Shown here one piece after another: positions 45,607 to 55,469 of a stretch of DNA of 64,000 bases (position 1 is its first letter; the number at the start of each line of letters is the position of its first letter). A program made the translations under genes and the position numbers. The DNA comes from Roseiarcus sp963758335 (GTDB lineage Bacteria > Pseudomonadota > Alphaproteobacteria > Rhizobiales > Beijerinckiaceae), in NCBI GenBank assembly GCA_963758335.1, contig CAVWVF010000002.1:620001-684000 (forward strand), in the 5' to 3' direction. The notes beneath the pieces are model-generated. The model did not search any database. It was not told the origin of the DNA and saw nothing but the letters and a program-made list of their open reading frames with translations.

Positions 45607-48348
45607 GGCCGTAGCAAGAGGAGGAGCTTCCGGGGCCAGCGGTGAAGGAAGTAGGAACGCTCCAGTTCCCCTTCGCCGAAGTACAAGCCGAGCGCAGGCG
45701 CAGGGGGGGTGCCTCGATGAGTGAAATCACTGATAATCTGAACGCGTTTCTCGAATACGTCGGCCTTCTCAAGGGCGACGAAAAGGGTGAGGCGCAGGTT
45801 TTTTGCGACCGGCTGTTTCAGGCTTTCGGCCACAAGGGATACAAGGAAGCTGGCGCCGAACTCGAATACCGGATCAAGAAGCACTCGACCGGTGGCACTA
45901 GTTTTGCCGATTTAATATGGAAACCACGCCTGCTTCTCGAAATGAAGAAGCGCGGCGAGAATCTCTTCCATCATTACAAGCAGGCCTTTGAGTACTGGAT
46001 CCATGCGGTACCGAACCGGCCCCGCTATGTCCTTTTGTGCAACTTCGACCAAATTTGGATTTACGATTTCGACAAGCAGCTCGATGCGCCGGTCGACGTG
46101 GTAGCGACCAAGGACCTTCCGCTAAGGTACACCGCGCTCAACTTCCTTTTCCCGCATGATCCGCAACCAAACTTCGGCAACGATCTTGAAGCGGTTTCGC
46201 GCGCGGCAGCCGACAAGGTTTCTCGGCTCTTCAAGATCCTTGTGGCTCGCGGCATTGAGCGAACGCGTGCGCAACGTTTTGTCTTGCAAATCGTCGTCGC
46301 AATGTTTGCGGAGGATATTGGCCTGCTGCCTGCAGGCACAGTCTATAGCCTTGCCGACGACTGCCTGAACAAGGGGCAAAACTCGTACGATTTGTTCGGC
46401 GGCCTATTCACGCAGATGAACACGAAGAAGCCAGCGGCCGGCGGGCGCTTCAAGAATGTCCCATACTTCAATGGTGGCGTCTTCCAGACCATAGATGCGA
46501 TCGACCTTCAACCGGATGAACTCAAGCTCATTTGCGAACCGGAGGAGGGGGTGGCCACCAAAGATTGGTCGAAAGTCAACCCAGCTATTTTCGGTACGAT
46601 CTTTCAGCAGAGCATGGACGCCGAAGAGCGCCATGCTTACGGCGCTCACTTTACCTCGGAAGCCGATATCATGCAGATCGTCACACCGACGATCGCCCGG
46701 CCGTGGAAGGAGCGAATTGCCAAAGCGTCAACCATGAAGGACCTACTGGCGCTTCGCTCGGACCTTATGAACTTCAGGGTCCTCGATCCCGCATGCGGCA
46801 GCGGGAATTTTCTCTATGTCGCATATAGGGAGCTTGTCCGCGTCGAGATTGCGCTGATGGCTAAGCTCAAGGCGAGCGTCAGCCAAGCGAACTTTTCGGC
46901 GCAGGCGAAAACTATCTCTCTCGTTAGCCCACGACAATTTTACGGTATCGCCCGGGATTCCTTCGGAGTCGAGTTGGCTAAGGTCACGCTGATGCTAGCC
47001 AAGAAACTTGGGCTTGACGAGGCCATTGCAGTCCTTGAACGCGAACAGATCGAGCTGCCTCTGCATGGGGACGACGCTCTACCACTCGACAATCTCGATG
47101 CCAATGTTCGGTGCCAAGACGCTTTGTTTGCTCACTGGCCTGAGGTGGACGCAATTATTGGAAACCCGCCTTACCAGAGTAAAAACAAAATGCAGCAAGA
47201 ACTAGGGCGCGCCTATGTCAACCTAGTCAGGGACCGATTTCCCGAGGTTGATGGACGAGCTGATTATTGCGTCTATTGGTTCCGCAAAGCTCATGATCAT
47301 CTGATGAAAGGACAGCGAGCCGGATTGGTCGGTACGAATACGATCCGGCAGAACTACTCTCGGACGGGGGGGGGCTTGACTACATTGTCCGCGAGGGGGG
47401 GAACATCACCGAAGCGGTGTCGACTATGAAATGGTCTGGCGAAGCCGCCGTGGACGTATCTATTGTTAACTGGATCAAGGGCAAAGCCCCCGGAAAGAAA
47501 CGCCTCTATGCGCAAAAAGGCAACGATCCTACGCAGGGGTGGAGCTATCGGGATATCGACACTATTGGTCCCGCATTGTCATTTGCCGTAGACGTGACTC
47601 AGGCGCGTACAATTCAAGCTAACGCCGCGCGGGGCGGCTGCTATCAGGGCCAGACCCATGGGCATGAAGGATTTTTATTGACGCCGGAGGACGCGGAGGC
47701 GGCGCTCAACGCAGACAAGCGAAATGCAGACGTTCTTTTTCCCTACCTTATTGCTAACGAACTGAACTAGACTAATTGGACGAAAAACTCACTGCCGACG
47801 CGATATGTAATCGATTTTCACCCCCGCGATCTGATGGAAGCGCAGACTTATAAGGTACCGTTTGCTCATATCAAGAAGGCCGTTTTACCGACTCGGAAAG
47901 CCGCCGCGAAAGAAGAAGAAGAGCGCAACAAAGAGGCTCTCTCCGGCGACTCATCCGCGCACACGAATCAGCATCATGCCAACTTCCTGAAGCATTGGTG
48001 GCTCCTTTCTTGGGCCCGGGAGGACATGATTGAGCATATTGAATAATTGTCCGCTACATAGTTTGCGGCCAAGTAACACTGCGTCCAATATTTGAATTTG
48101 TGAGCCCAGTCATTCGACCAAACGCTGCGCAAATGTGTTTCCGTATGAGGATGACTACTCGTTTGGAATTCTTCAGTCAGGAATTCATTGCCGAGTAGGT
48201 GGGGATGTCGCCATCCCCACCCTCACAGGTAGGGTCGGGGACTGGCGCGCCGGTTTAGGCCGAAGTTTGTGTTCCCTGTTGGCTCGCTCTTTCGTCTGCG
48301 AGTGTCACACCATCTCGGCCGTGCCACGTTTCCAGCCCCCGCCTCGTC

Positions 48349-48381
48349 GAACGCAGCATGCGGATTTCCCGCACTGCGCTC
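48349..48381 (-). ncRNA. Group II intron domain V
   Basis: Minus-strand sequence GAGCGCAGTGCGGGAAATCC then GCATGCTGCGTTC folds as a 33-nt hairpin: GAGCGCAG pairs with CTGCGTTC, TGCGG with CCGCA, with a GAAA-type loop and a 2-nt bulge (TG). This is the standard shape of domain V. It lies just past the reverse-transcriptase remnant, as expected. Confidence 0.72.
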
Positions 48382-48413
48382 TCCTGTTTGCTTCGCCTCA
48401 AGGATTATGGGGC

Positions 48414-48641
48414 CTATCCTGCCGGAGCGGCTTTCGGCGCTGGTCGAACCACTCGGTAGCCATTGAACAGCTTCAGAGTTTGGTACAGCCATCCCCTACT
48501 CCACCGCGCCCAGCCGAAGCCCTGTCGGTTCCGGGCTCGCACATGGACGTACAATCCCCGGAACTTCCAGGACGTCTCGGCCTTCGCCTTGACGTATATT
48601 CTCCGCCTCAGGTCCTGCAAATCGATGGACGCATTTGTCAT
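48414..48641 (-). pseudogene. Group II intron reverse transcriptase, central part deleted in frame
   Basis: 75 codons from ATG to stop. Residues 1-34 (MTNASIDLQDLRRRIYVKAK, then SWKFRGLYVHV) are the N-terminal leader of group II intron maturases. Residues 35-75 (RARNRQGFGWARWSRGWLYQ, then TLKLFNGYRV) are their C-terminal maturase/endonuclease-side tail. All polymerase blocks between, including the YADD box, are gone, about 340 residues, and the reading frame is kept across the joint. It could not encode an active reverse transcriptase. Confidence 0.8.
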
Positions 48642-50425
48642 CTCGTCCTTGCCTTCCTTGTGGTCGGAGACTTTACAAACAGCAGGGCTCCTTCGCTCCG
48701 CGGGCGTTACCCCGCCTCACCGCTACTACGAACCCATCCGTCACCCTCTCGCCTTCGATCGACTTCCCGGTTGAGCCGGTTATACGATCGACCCTGCTCC
48801 GGCGATTTCGCGCCGGGACGAGGAAGGCTTCTCCAGTTGCTCGGCATGTCCTTGCCACCGTGCTGTCGCTTCCACCCCGCCGAAGTGAAGGAGCCGCATC
48901 GGTCAGATTTCGGCTCCCCATGCAGCCTTCGCCCTCCGGGTGAGGACTCGGCCTTCGGGGCTACGCACTTTCGAGGCCACTTTTGCGTTCACTGTCGTTA
49001 CGGCCCGGTGACTCGTCGTCTTCCCGAGGGAGACGTTGTCGATAGGCTTCAGAGTCTTGGTTTCCCGCCACCCTGCTATCCAAACTACGGGGCTTCTGAC
49101 TCTTGCCCCGGCAGGCCTTTCTCCTGCTGAACATGCCAGCCTTCGCTGGACACACACCCGGACGTGCAGCTTTCCCGCATCCGGTTCTTCACGGAAGAGT
49201 TTCGCTCGCGTTGGCGTAGAGGACGCCGTCCGTGACTCGCCTGTCGAGAAGCGCACGGAGGTGATGATGTCCCCGCCGTCGTCCTCGCCAGTTCGGCTAT
49301 CCGTTGTCGTTTCGTGGACAGGTTCGCGGAGCCCAAGGTCTCCTCCCGTGTTTCCCGGCAACGGCTCTCATCCCGTGGCGCCCCCCTTCCCTCGCGCGGG
49401 TCCCGGTGAGCCCAGTTCCCCGCGGTCAGCGGTACTATGAAGGCGCTACGACTTCCCGCCTGCGCGTCCCCGGTCGCTTATCTGTTTCGCTTCCGGGGTC
49501 CGCGCGATCCTCCGCTTTTCGTGCTCGCCTTGGCGGCGCTCCCGGATGGTTGGAGGACCCAGCCGGGCCAGGGCATTTGGTCAGCCGGCCGCCCATTTGC
49601 CGGCACACTCTCACTCGGACGCAGGCGGGATCTCACAGGTTCCCAGGCGATCCGTCCCATGCCTTTGCCCCGGTCCAAGACCCCGGCCGGATCGACGATC
49701 CTCACCCTGACGGTGTCGTCGATGCTGCCCCCGCTCAACCCACAGCGAAGGCTCCAGCGATAGAAATTTCGAGGCTACTCACGCGGCTTCAGCACCTGCT
49801 GCCTACGCTTCACGACGGGCGTCGCCGCACGCCCGGCTGGTTGGCTGACCTTTGCCGGGAGGGAGTTGAACCCTCTGGATCGCGATGAAAGGTTTCAGAA
49901 CTTCATGTTCATTCTCCTCTCCTGAGCTTTCCCTGTCGCAAGGGTTTGGTTCACAAACCGCTGTTCGACTCTCACCGGTCGGTTCCGCTACACGTCAAAT
50001 ACCGTCTTCGATACCTTTCCGTGGCCTCAGGCACCATCGCTCAAGGCGGTCAAAAAGGTTGCGAAAGCGTCTGCTGACTTGCGAGAACTTCGTCGCAGCC
50101 TCAAGCAGAAATACGATATGTCGCTCAGGGAACTATACCGGACAGTGGAACTCCCAGGCGCTTCGCCGCTCAAGGATGCGCATGAGCGACTCGATGAAGC
50201 TGTGCGTGAAGCGTATGGCGTGGGCAAAGCAGACGACCCGCTCATGTTCTTGCTCGACCTCAACCAGACGGTCGCGAACAAGGAAGATGCTGGCGAGCCT
50301 GTAGTGGGGCCTAGCCTGCCGCCCATCGTCACTGACGAGTTGAAGTTTGTCAGCGCCGATTGCGTTAGCGTGCCGAAGCCACCCGCCAAAAAGAGCAGCG
50401 CGGTTTCCAAAAAGGGAGCCGCGGC

Positions 50426-52449
50426 ATGAGCAACGTCGAGCATGTTGTCATCTCGATTCAGGATGATTTCCTTGCTCGTCAGACACGAGCGCTGCCCATC
50501 GCTGCGCTCTCGGAGTTGATCTGGAACGGCCTCGACGGAGAGGCAAGCCGCGTCACCGTGGACTTTGAGCGCGAGGATCTCGCGGGCGGGCTGTCGAAAA
50601 TCGTCGTGGATGACGACGGAGAAGGGTTTCCCCGCTCGGAGGCCGCGAAGCTCTTTGGTAATCTCGGCGGATCGTGGAAGCGGACTACGCGGCGCACGAA
50701 CACCAAGGGACGCATGGTGCATGGTCAGGAAGGGCGCGGACGTTACAACGCTTTTGTGCTCGGGCATTCGATCGAATGGAAAGTTCGCTATCTCGACAAA
50801 GGGAAGCGGAAGGCATTCGAGATCAAGCTTCTCGAATCCGACCTCAAGGACGTTGCAATCACCGAAGAGCGCGAGGAGCCCGGACGGAGCAGTGGCGTCA
50901 TTGTTGAAATCACCGACGTCAACCGCGACTTCAAGGTGTTCTCATCGGACGAAGGACTTCAGGAACTTACCGAGACGTTTGCGCTCTACCTCACCAGTTA
51001 CAAGGATGTGTCAATACACATCGGAGGCCATCGCCTCGATCCCGAGACTGCAATCGTAGCGCAGGAGCCGTTGCCGCTGCCTCCAATCAAGGAGGCGGAC
51101 GGAACTGAATACGTCGCCGAGCTCCACCTGATCGAATGGCGCGCCGATACAAAGAGAACTCTGTATCTGTGCTCAGAGAGCGGCTTTCCCCTCGATCAGG
51201 TCGAGACACGATTCCATGTGCCGGGCTTCTCGTTTTCGGCCTACCTGAAGTCTCCTTATATAGCAGCCCTTCATAACGATGGTCGGCTCGGCCTTGCGGA
51301 GATGGTGCCCGAGCTGCGTGGCGCCATCGAGATTGCGCGTGAGGCTATCAAGGAGCATTTCCGCGAACGCGCTGCGCAGAAGGCCCGCAACGTGGTTGAG
51401 GAATGGAAAGCGGCGGACATCTATCCATTCAAGGGCGAGCCCACGACGCCCGTTGAAAAGGCGGCGCGTCAGGTCTTCGACATTGTCGCCGTCAATGTTC
51501 AGGAATTCGCGCCCGAGCTGGCGGAAGCCAGTCCTAAGGCGCGCGCTCTGCATCTTCGCATGCTGCAGAATGCGATCGAACGCGGCCCCAATGACTTGCA
51601 GCTGATTTTCCGGGAGGTGCTTGACCTTCCGGAGCGCAAGCAGAAGGAGTTGGCAGCGCTCCTTCAGGCGACGACGCTCTCGGCGATCATCACAGCGGCA
51701 AAGACTGTTGCTGACCGCCTGAAATTCATATCGGCTCTGGAAAGCATTGTCTTCGATCCGGAGACGAAGGGACGGCTCAAGGAGCGGTCGCAGCTTCACA
51801 GGATTCTCGCGGAGAACACATGGGTGCTCGGTGAAGAGTAGAATTTATGGGCTAGCGACAAGGACTTGAAGCGCGTGCTTGAAAAGCACCGCACGGTTCT
51901 CGATCCGAACATCGTCATAGATGATCCGGCCAAAGTAATCGGCAAGAAACGCGGCATCGTCGACCTTATGGTCTCCCGCGCCACGCGCCGCCACAGGGCC
52001 AACGATATCGAACATCTCATCATTGAACTTAAGGCACCGAAAGTGAAGATCGGGGCCGAGGAAATCACGCAGGCCAAGCGCTACGCGATGGCAGTCTCGA
52101 AGGACGAGCGCTTCCACACTGTAGCGGGCGTCAGGTGGCACTTCTGGATCGTCTCGAACAGCTACGATGATTACGCGAGAGAGGAAATCGCCGGCGTCCC
52201 GATCCCGCCCGCCAGCTCATCCACCGCAAGGATAATATTTCGGTCGGAATCAAGACCTGGGGCGAGTTGATCGAGGAAAACCGTGCCCGCCTGCAATTCT
52301 TTCAGGAACAGCTTCAGCATTCCGTCGATGAAAGCGCCGCGATCCGTTATCTTCAAGAGCGGCACAGCAAGTATCTGGAAGGTGTCATTGAGATCGATGA
52401 CGACGCCTCAGAGCAGGATGAGGAAGGGCCGCACGCTGTCGCTCGATGA
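50426..52449 (+). pseudogene. GHKL ATPase with C-terminal PD-(D/E)XK nuclease, two lesions
   Basis: The ATG overlaps the stop of the MmeI-like gene (ATGA), so the two formed one operon. Residues 1-230 are a GHKL ATPase: LIWNGLDGEAS (N34), VDDDGEGFPRSE (acidic G1 loop) and NTKGRMVHGQEGRGRYNAF (G2). The frame is open to TAG at 51839-51841, where LGEE should continue as NLWASDKDLKRVLEKHRT. The nuclease follows: KRGIVDLMVSR, HLIIELKAPKVKIGAEEITQAKRYA (D...ExK, then Q) and WHFWIVSNSYDDYARE. One missing base near 52190 shifts the frame again; RPDPARQLIHRKDNISVGIK to QERHSKYLEGVIEIDDDA completes it at 52449. Intact length would be about 674. MORC/Hsp90-like fold is established; a defence role is inference from context. 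Confidence 0.75.
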
Positions 52450-52576
52450 AATCAGCCACGTGTCCGCCGTCGCCGACGCGCTCGCCTTCACCATAGGCCA
52501 GATGGCACAATCGACGAAGCCTACCTCGCCGCCTTTCACGATCGGGCGGGCGCTCCTCAAGCCGAAAGCTTGGCTA

Positions 52577-52597
52577 AAGGATAGAATTTCTATCCTT
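52577..52597. promoter_or_regulatory. Perfect 21-bp palindrome
   Basis: AAGGATAGAA-T-TTCTATCCTT, two 10-base arms around a single T. It lies in gene-free DNA 130 bp after the nuclease gene. AT-rich and exact, it could be an operator; no T-run follows, so it is not a typical terminator. Confidence 0.45.
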
Positions 52598-52689
52598 CTA
52601 GGGCGCTTTCCGGGTGCCAGAGAGGCCGCTGGCGAACCCGTTTTCGAAGCCCCCGGCGCGCCTCCGCCGTCCGGAATCGCTTTTGCATG

Positions 52690-52885
52690 TTATCGTCGAA
52701 ACGCCGCCTGTTATCGCCCTGTTAAGGCACAATCGCTCCCTGTTACGCTCCTGTTATTGCGCCTGATCTCGGCGCGCAGCGTTTTCGCGTAAACCATTGC
52801 AATCAGACGTTTTTCCGCCGAGCAGCGCGACCGAAGGGGGCGCGATTCCCCCTGTTCTTTCCCTGTTTATCAGGGGAATCGCCCT
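52690..52885 (-). repeat. GAACAGGG-type array, minus orientation
   Basis: CCTGTTATCG, CCCTGTTAAGG, CCCTGTTACG, TCCTGTTATTG, CCCTGTTCTTT, CCCTGTTTATC and CCCTGTTCAGC occur in a row, i.e. AACAGGG on the minus strand, with irregular 14-25-bp spacing. Same repeat family as at 28323, 28580, 44668 and 45402. Confidence 0.6.
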
Positions 52886-53048
52886 GTTCAGCAGGCGACC
52901 CGGGCCGCCCGTTCTGACCGCCAAGACGGGGGCCCGCGACCGGTCGTAGGCTCCTCCCGAGGGTTAAGAAATGGTGCCGTCATCGCTCAGCCGCCGGTCC
53001 TCCCGAACGGAGCGTCGCCAGAGCTGAGTCGACTTGACATCATCCCGC

Positions 53049-53921
53049 TCAAGGAGAGCCGGCGCCCATGTCAGCGCGCCGCGCCCTTGGCGAATTCGCG
53101 AAGGTGTCCTTGTAGTCGGGATGCCATCGCGACAGCGGCGGACGGTTTTCGACGATGTCGCCCGCCGCCCACAGGATGCGTCGCTCGTCGGTGGCGCGCG
53201 TGACTTCGTTGTCGGGGCACAGGATGTAGAAATCGCCGGCCGACATGGAGTCGATCATGAAGTCGACCACCTGCTCGGCCGTCCAGGCGCCAGCCGGCTT
53301 CTCGGCGGCCTTCGTGAGCCCGGTAAAGGTGAACCCCGGGATCAGAAGATGCGCGCTGACATGGGCGCCCTCGATGTTGCGCAGCTCATGCGCAAGCGCC
53401 TCGGTCACGACCTTCACTCCGGCCTTCGAAACGTTATAGGCAGTGTCGCCCGGCGGGCAGGTTATCCCCTGCTTCGATCCTGTGTTGACGATCGCCGAGG
53501 GCGCGCTCTGCCTGATCATCTCCGGCGCGAAGACGTTGACGCCGTGGATGACGCCCCAGAGATTCACGTCGATGACCCGGCGCCACCGTTCGAGATCGCC
53601 GAGGACGCCCGCGCCGCCCTCGATTCCCGCATTGTTCATCAGAAGCGCAATCTCGCCGAAATCGGCGAGGGTCAGGTCCTTGAGGCGCTCGACGTCCGCC
53701 GCCTCGCTGACGTCGGCGACGCAGAGACGGACATCGCCGGGATGGGCCGCGAGCCGCGACACCCGATCCTCGGCCGCCTCGAGCGCGCCGGCGTTGGCGT
53801 CGGCCATGACGACTTTCATGCCGAGTCCCGCGAACCTCGCCGCGGCGGCAAGACCGATGCCGCTCGCCGCGCCGGTGACGACCGCGACCCGGCCGGCGCC
53901 GAGAGAGGGGTGGAGAGGCAT
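53049..53921 (-). CDS. SDR-family NAD(P)-dependent oxidoreductase
   Basis: 290 residues. Cofactor loop VVTGAASGIGLAAAARFAGLG, NNAGIEGGAG, catalytic serine region AIVNTGSKQGITCPPGD and the YxxxK pair in TAYNVSKAGVKVVTEAL. The ATG at 53921 follows AAGGAGC. The long C-terminal tail (PLSRWHPDYKDTFANSP) is typical of a small group of SDRs of unknown substrate. Immediately upstream is a duplicated leuA tail. No pathway partner is obvious. Confidence 0.85.
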   Translation of the reverse strand: MPLHPSLGAGRVAVVTGAASGIGLAAAARFAGLGMKVVMADANAGALEAAEDRVSRLAAHPGDVRLCVADVSEAADVERLKDLTLADFGEIALLMNNAGIEGGAGVLGDLERWRRVIDVNLWGVIHGVNVFAPEMIRQSAPSAIVNTGSKQGITCPPGDTAYNVSKAGVKVVTEALAHELRNIEGAHVSAHLLIPGFTFTGLTKAAEKPAGAWTAEQVVDFMIDSMSAGDFYILCPDNEVTRATDERRILWAAGDIVENRPPLSRWHPDYKDTFANSPRARRADMGAGSP

Positions 53922-53944
53922 GCGAAGCTCCTTCCTCCTTGCTG

Positions 53945-54040
53945 GTCGTGGATCGTCTGGATCCTGCCCTCGCGCCGCATCAGCCGCATGACGGCGCCGA
54001 GCATCGCCTTGAGCGAGGCCATCACGATATTCGGGAACAA
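53945..54040 (-). pseudogene. Duplicated 3' tail of leuA
   Basis: Minus-strand PNIVMASLKAMLGAVMRLMRREGRI repeats the last 25 residues of LeuA (57981) with one substitution. At DNA level the two stretches (about 53950-54035 and 57968-58053) are about 90% identical by eye. It lies just upstream of the SDR gene and ahead of the signalling operon, 4 kb from its parent copy. Confidence 0.75.
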
Positions 54041-54130
54041 GCAACCGGGCAAATTGCCCGCCGTCCACCCCATCGCCGCAATTCAGTCGAGGGCGGGCGT
54101 TGCGACGATGACTCGCCGGCGCGGTTCCTG

Positions 54131-55460
54131 TCAGGCGACCGCGCGATGCTCCAGATTCACAATCGTTTCGAGCTCGGCGGCCGCGGCCCGGTAAGCGTTC
54201 TGGATGATGCCGGCGGCCTCGGCGACCTGTTCTTCGGCATGGTTCGCCATGACCTGGAGTCGGAATCGCGCGGCCCCCTTGCGGACGGCCGGAAATTCGA
54301 CGAGGTTGGCGACCAGGCCCCTATGCGACAGCTGTCGGCTGACCAGGCGGGCGAGCGCTTCGGTGCCCATCTTCACGGAGACGATCGCCGAGGGATCGCC
54401 GTAGACCTCCATTCCCGAGGCGATCAACTTCCGGCGCAGCGAAAGAATGTTCCGTGAGCGCGTCGCGCCGTTCGCGTCCCTCCTGCAAGTCGACGATTTC
54501 AAAGGCCTTCAGGGCAACCGCGGCTTGGATCGGCGACAACGCGTTCGAAAAGGTGGTCGGCGTACTGAAGTAACGAAGATATTGCTGAACGCCGCGCGAG
54601 AGCGTGGCGACAAAGCCGCCATTGGACGCGAACGTCTTCGAGAAACTGCCCATGACGATGTCGACTTTGCCGAGCATCTTTTGCAGGCCAATGTGACCTC
54701 GACCGTCCTCGCCGATGCAGCCGAGATCGTGCGCCACGTCGACCATCAGGGTGGCGTTATATCCGTGGCAGAGTTCGGCGAGCGCGGCGATGTCCGGTGT
54801 GTCGGACTCCATCGAGAACAGACCCTCGGTGACGACGAGGACGCCGTTCGTCGTGTCCTTGGCGCGGATGTCCGCAAGCCAGCGACGCGCCGAGTCCGTT
54901 TCGAGATGCCGGAATAGATAAACATTCTTCGTCGCTGCCGCCGCTCCTTCCTGCAAGCAGGCATGCGCGAGACAGTCCATCACGATGTGGTCGCTCGAGC
55001 GCACGAGCCCCTTGATCGCGCCGAAACCGGCCGCGAAGCCGGTCGGAAATATTACCGTTCGCTCCATGCCCAGGAAATCCGAGATCTTGCGCTCGAGGGC
55101 GATCGAATGCGTGGTATTGCCGATGAACGCCGGCGATCCGGCGCTGTGAACGCCATAACGTTCAATCGCGTCATGTGCGGCTTGGCGGATGGCGGGATGG
55201 GAGGACAGGCTGAGATAGTCCTGCGAGCCGAAATTCACGCCCTGCGTTTTGCGGCCCAGGTCGTCGCGAGCCTCGCAGGCCGGTCGCGCGCCCGCGTCGG
55301 TCGACCGGGAATAGGGCCAGAAGCCTTCCTGGAAGCGCTGGTATTGCCACTTGTGGAAACCCTCGATACGCCCAAGCAGATTGGATCCCTCGACGACGCG
55401 GTATTCACGCAGACTGCCGGTCAATGTCGACGGCAATGCGGATTTGCAATTGCTTTGCAT
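54131..55460 (-). CDS. Alpha-oxoamine synthase (CqsA/LqsA-like candidate), C-terminal frameshift
   Basis: Pyridoxal-phosphate enzyme of the alpha-oxoamine synthase family (relatives: ALA synthase, KBL, CqsA/LqsA). QGVNFGSQDYLSLSSHPAIR, HSAGSPAFIGNTTHSIALERKISDFLG, MDVVLAH-type MDCLAHACLQEGAAAA, DVAHDLGCIGEDGRG and the cofactor lysine in VMGSFSKTFASNGGF are clear. One extra base near 54455 breaks the frame at RRDAL; the rest (RNILSLRRKLIASGMEVYGD to the stop at 54131) is intact in the next frame. Total about 443 residues. It is the last gene of a tight operon with a response regulator and a six-helix membrane kinase. Product is not predictable; alpha-hydroxyketone signal synthesis is inferred from context. 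Confidence 0.75.
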
Positions 55461-55469
55461 TGTGACCTC

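Larger units (their letters stand above)
48190..49941 (-). mobile_element. Group II intron derivative, antisense to the MmeI-like gene
   Basis: On the minus strand the insert begins near TTGCGACAGG (a variant of GUGCG, about 49941) and ends near CCACCTACTCGGC (about 48190-48194). Removing it restores ILQSGIHWVWFTNRCSTLTG in the host gene. It carries a domain-V-like hairpin at 48349-48381, a second GAACCGGATGCGGGAAAGCT hairpin near 49160-49190, and a shortened intron reverse-transcriptase gene. At about 1.75 kb it is shorter than full-length introns of this kind. Because it is antisense to the host it could not be spliced out of the host message. End points may be off by several bases. Confidence 0.78.
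45717..50429 (+). pseudogene. MmeI-like (type IIL) restriction-methylation enzyme, decayed and intron-interrupted
   Basis: When the lesions are bridged this is one protein of about 985 residues. The N-terminal PD-(D/E)XK nuclease has D65 (SFADLIWKP) and E75-x-K77 (LLLEMKKRG). A methyltransferase follows with motif I DPACGSGNFLYVAYREL at about 357 and the N6-adenine motif GNPPYQS at about 483; the C-terminal part contains PTRYVIDFHPRDL, RYIVCGQVTLRPIFEFVSP, YEDDYSFGILQSGIH, RYTSNTVFDTFPWPQ and LDEAVREAYG. Lesions: a frameshift in a G9 tract (47366-47374), TAG at 47768, TAA at 48044 with a frame change, another frame change near 48133, and an antisense group II intron at about 48190-49941. Codon use is more AT-rich than in the flanking genes. 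The single-chain layout is that of MmeI-type enzymes. Confidence 0.82.
52450..53048. other. Gene-free region after the restriction island
   Basis: About 600 bp without a recognisable gene. It contains the 21-bp palindrome and, from 52690, the minus-strand GAACAGGG array. GC rises back to the local background from about 52600, which may mark the edge of the acquired DNA. Confidence 0.5.

Noticed and set aside
47366..47391. Programmed frameshifting at the G9 tract
   Set aside because: Downstream nonsense codons and an antisense intron mean a frameshift product could not yield a full enzyme in this copy.
48135..49130. 331-codon open frame on the plus strand inside the intron
   Set aside because: It is antisense to the group II intron. 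Only its first residues (MFPYEDDYSFGILQSGIH) belong to a real protein, the interrupted restriction enzyme; the rest is intron RNA read backwards.
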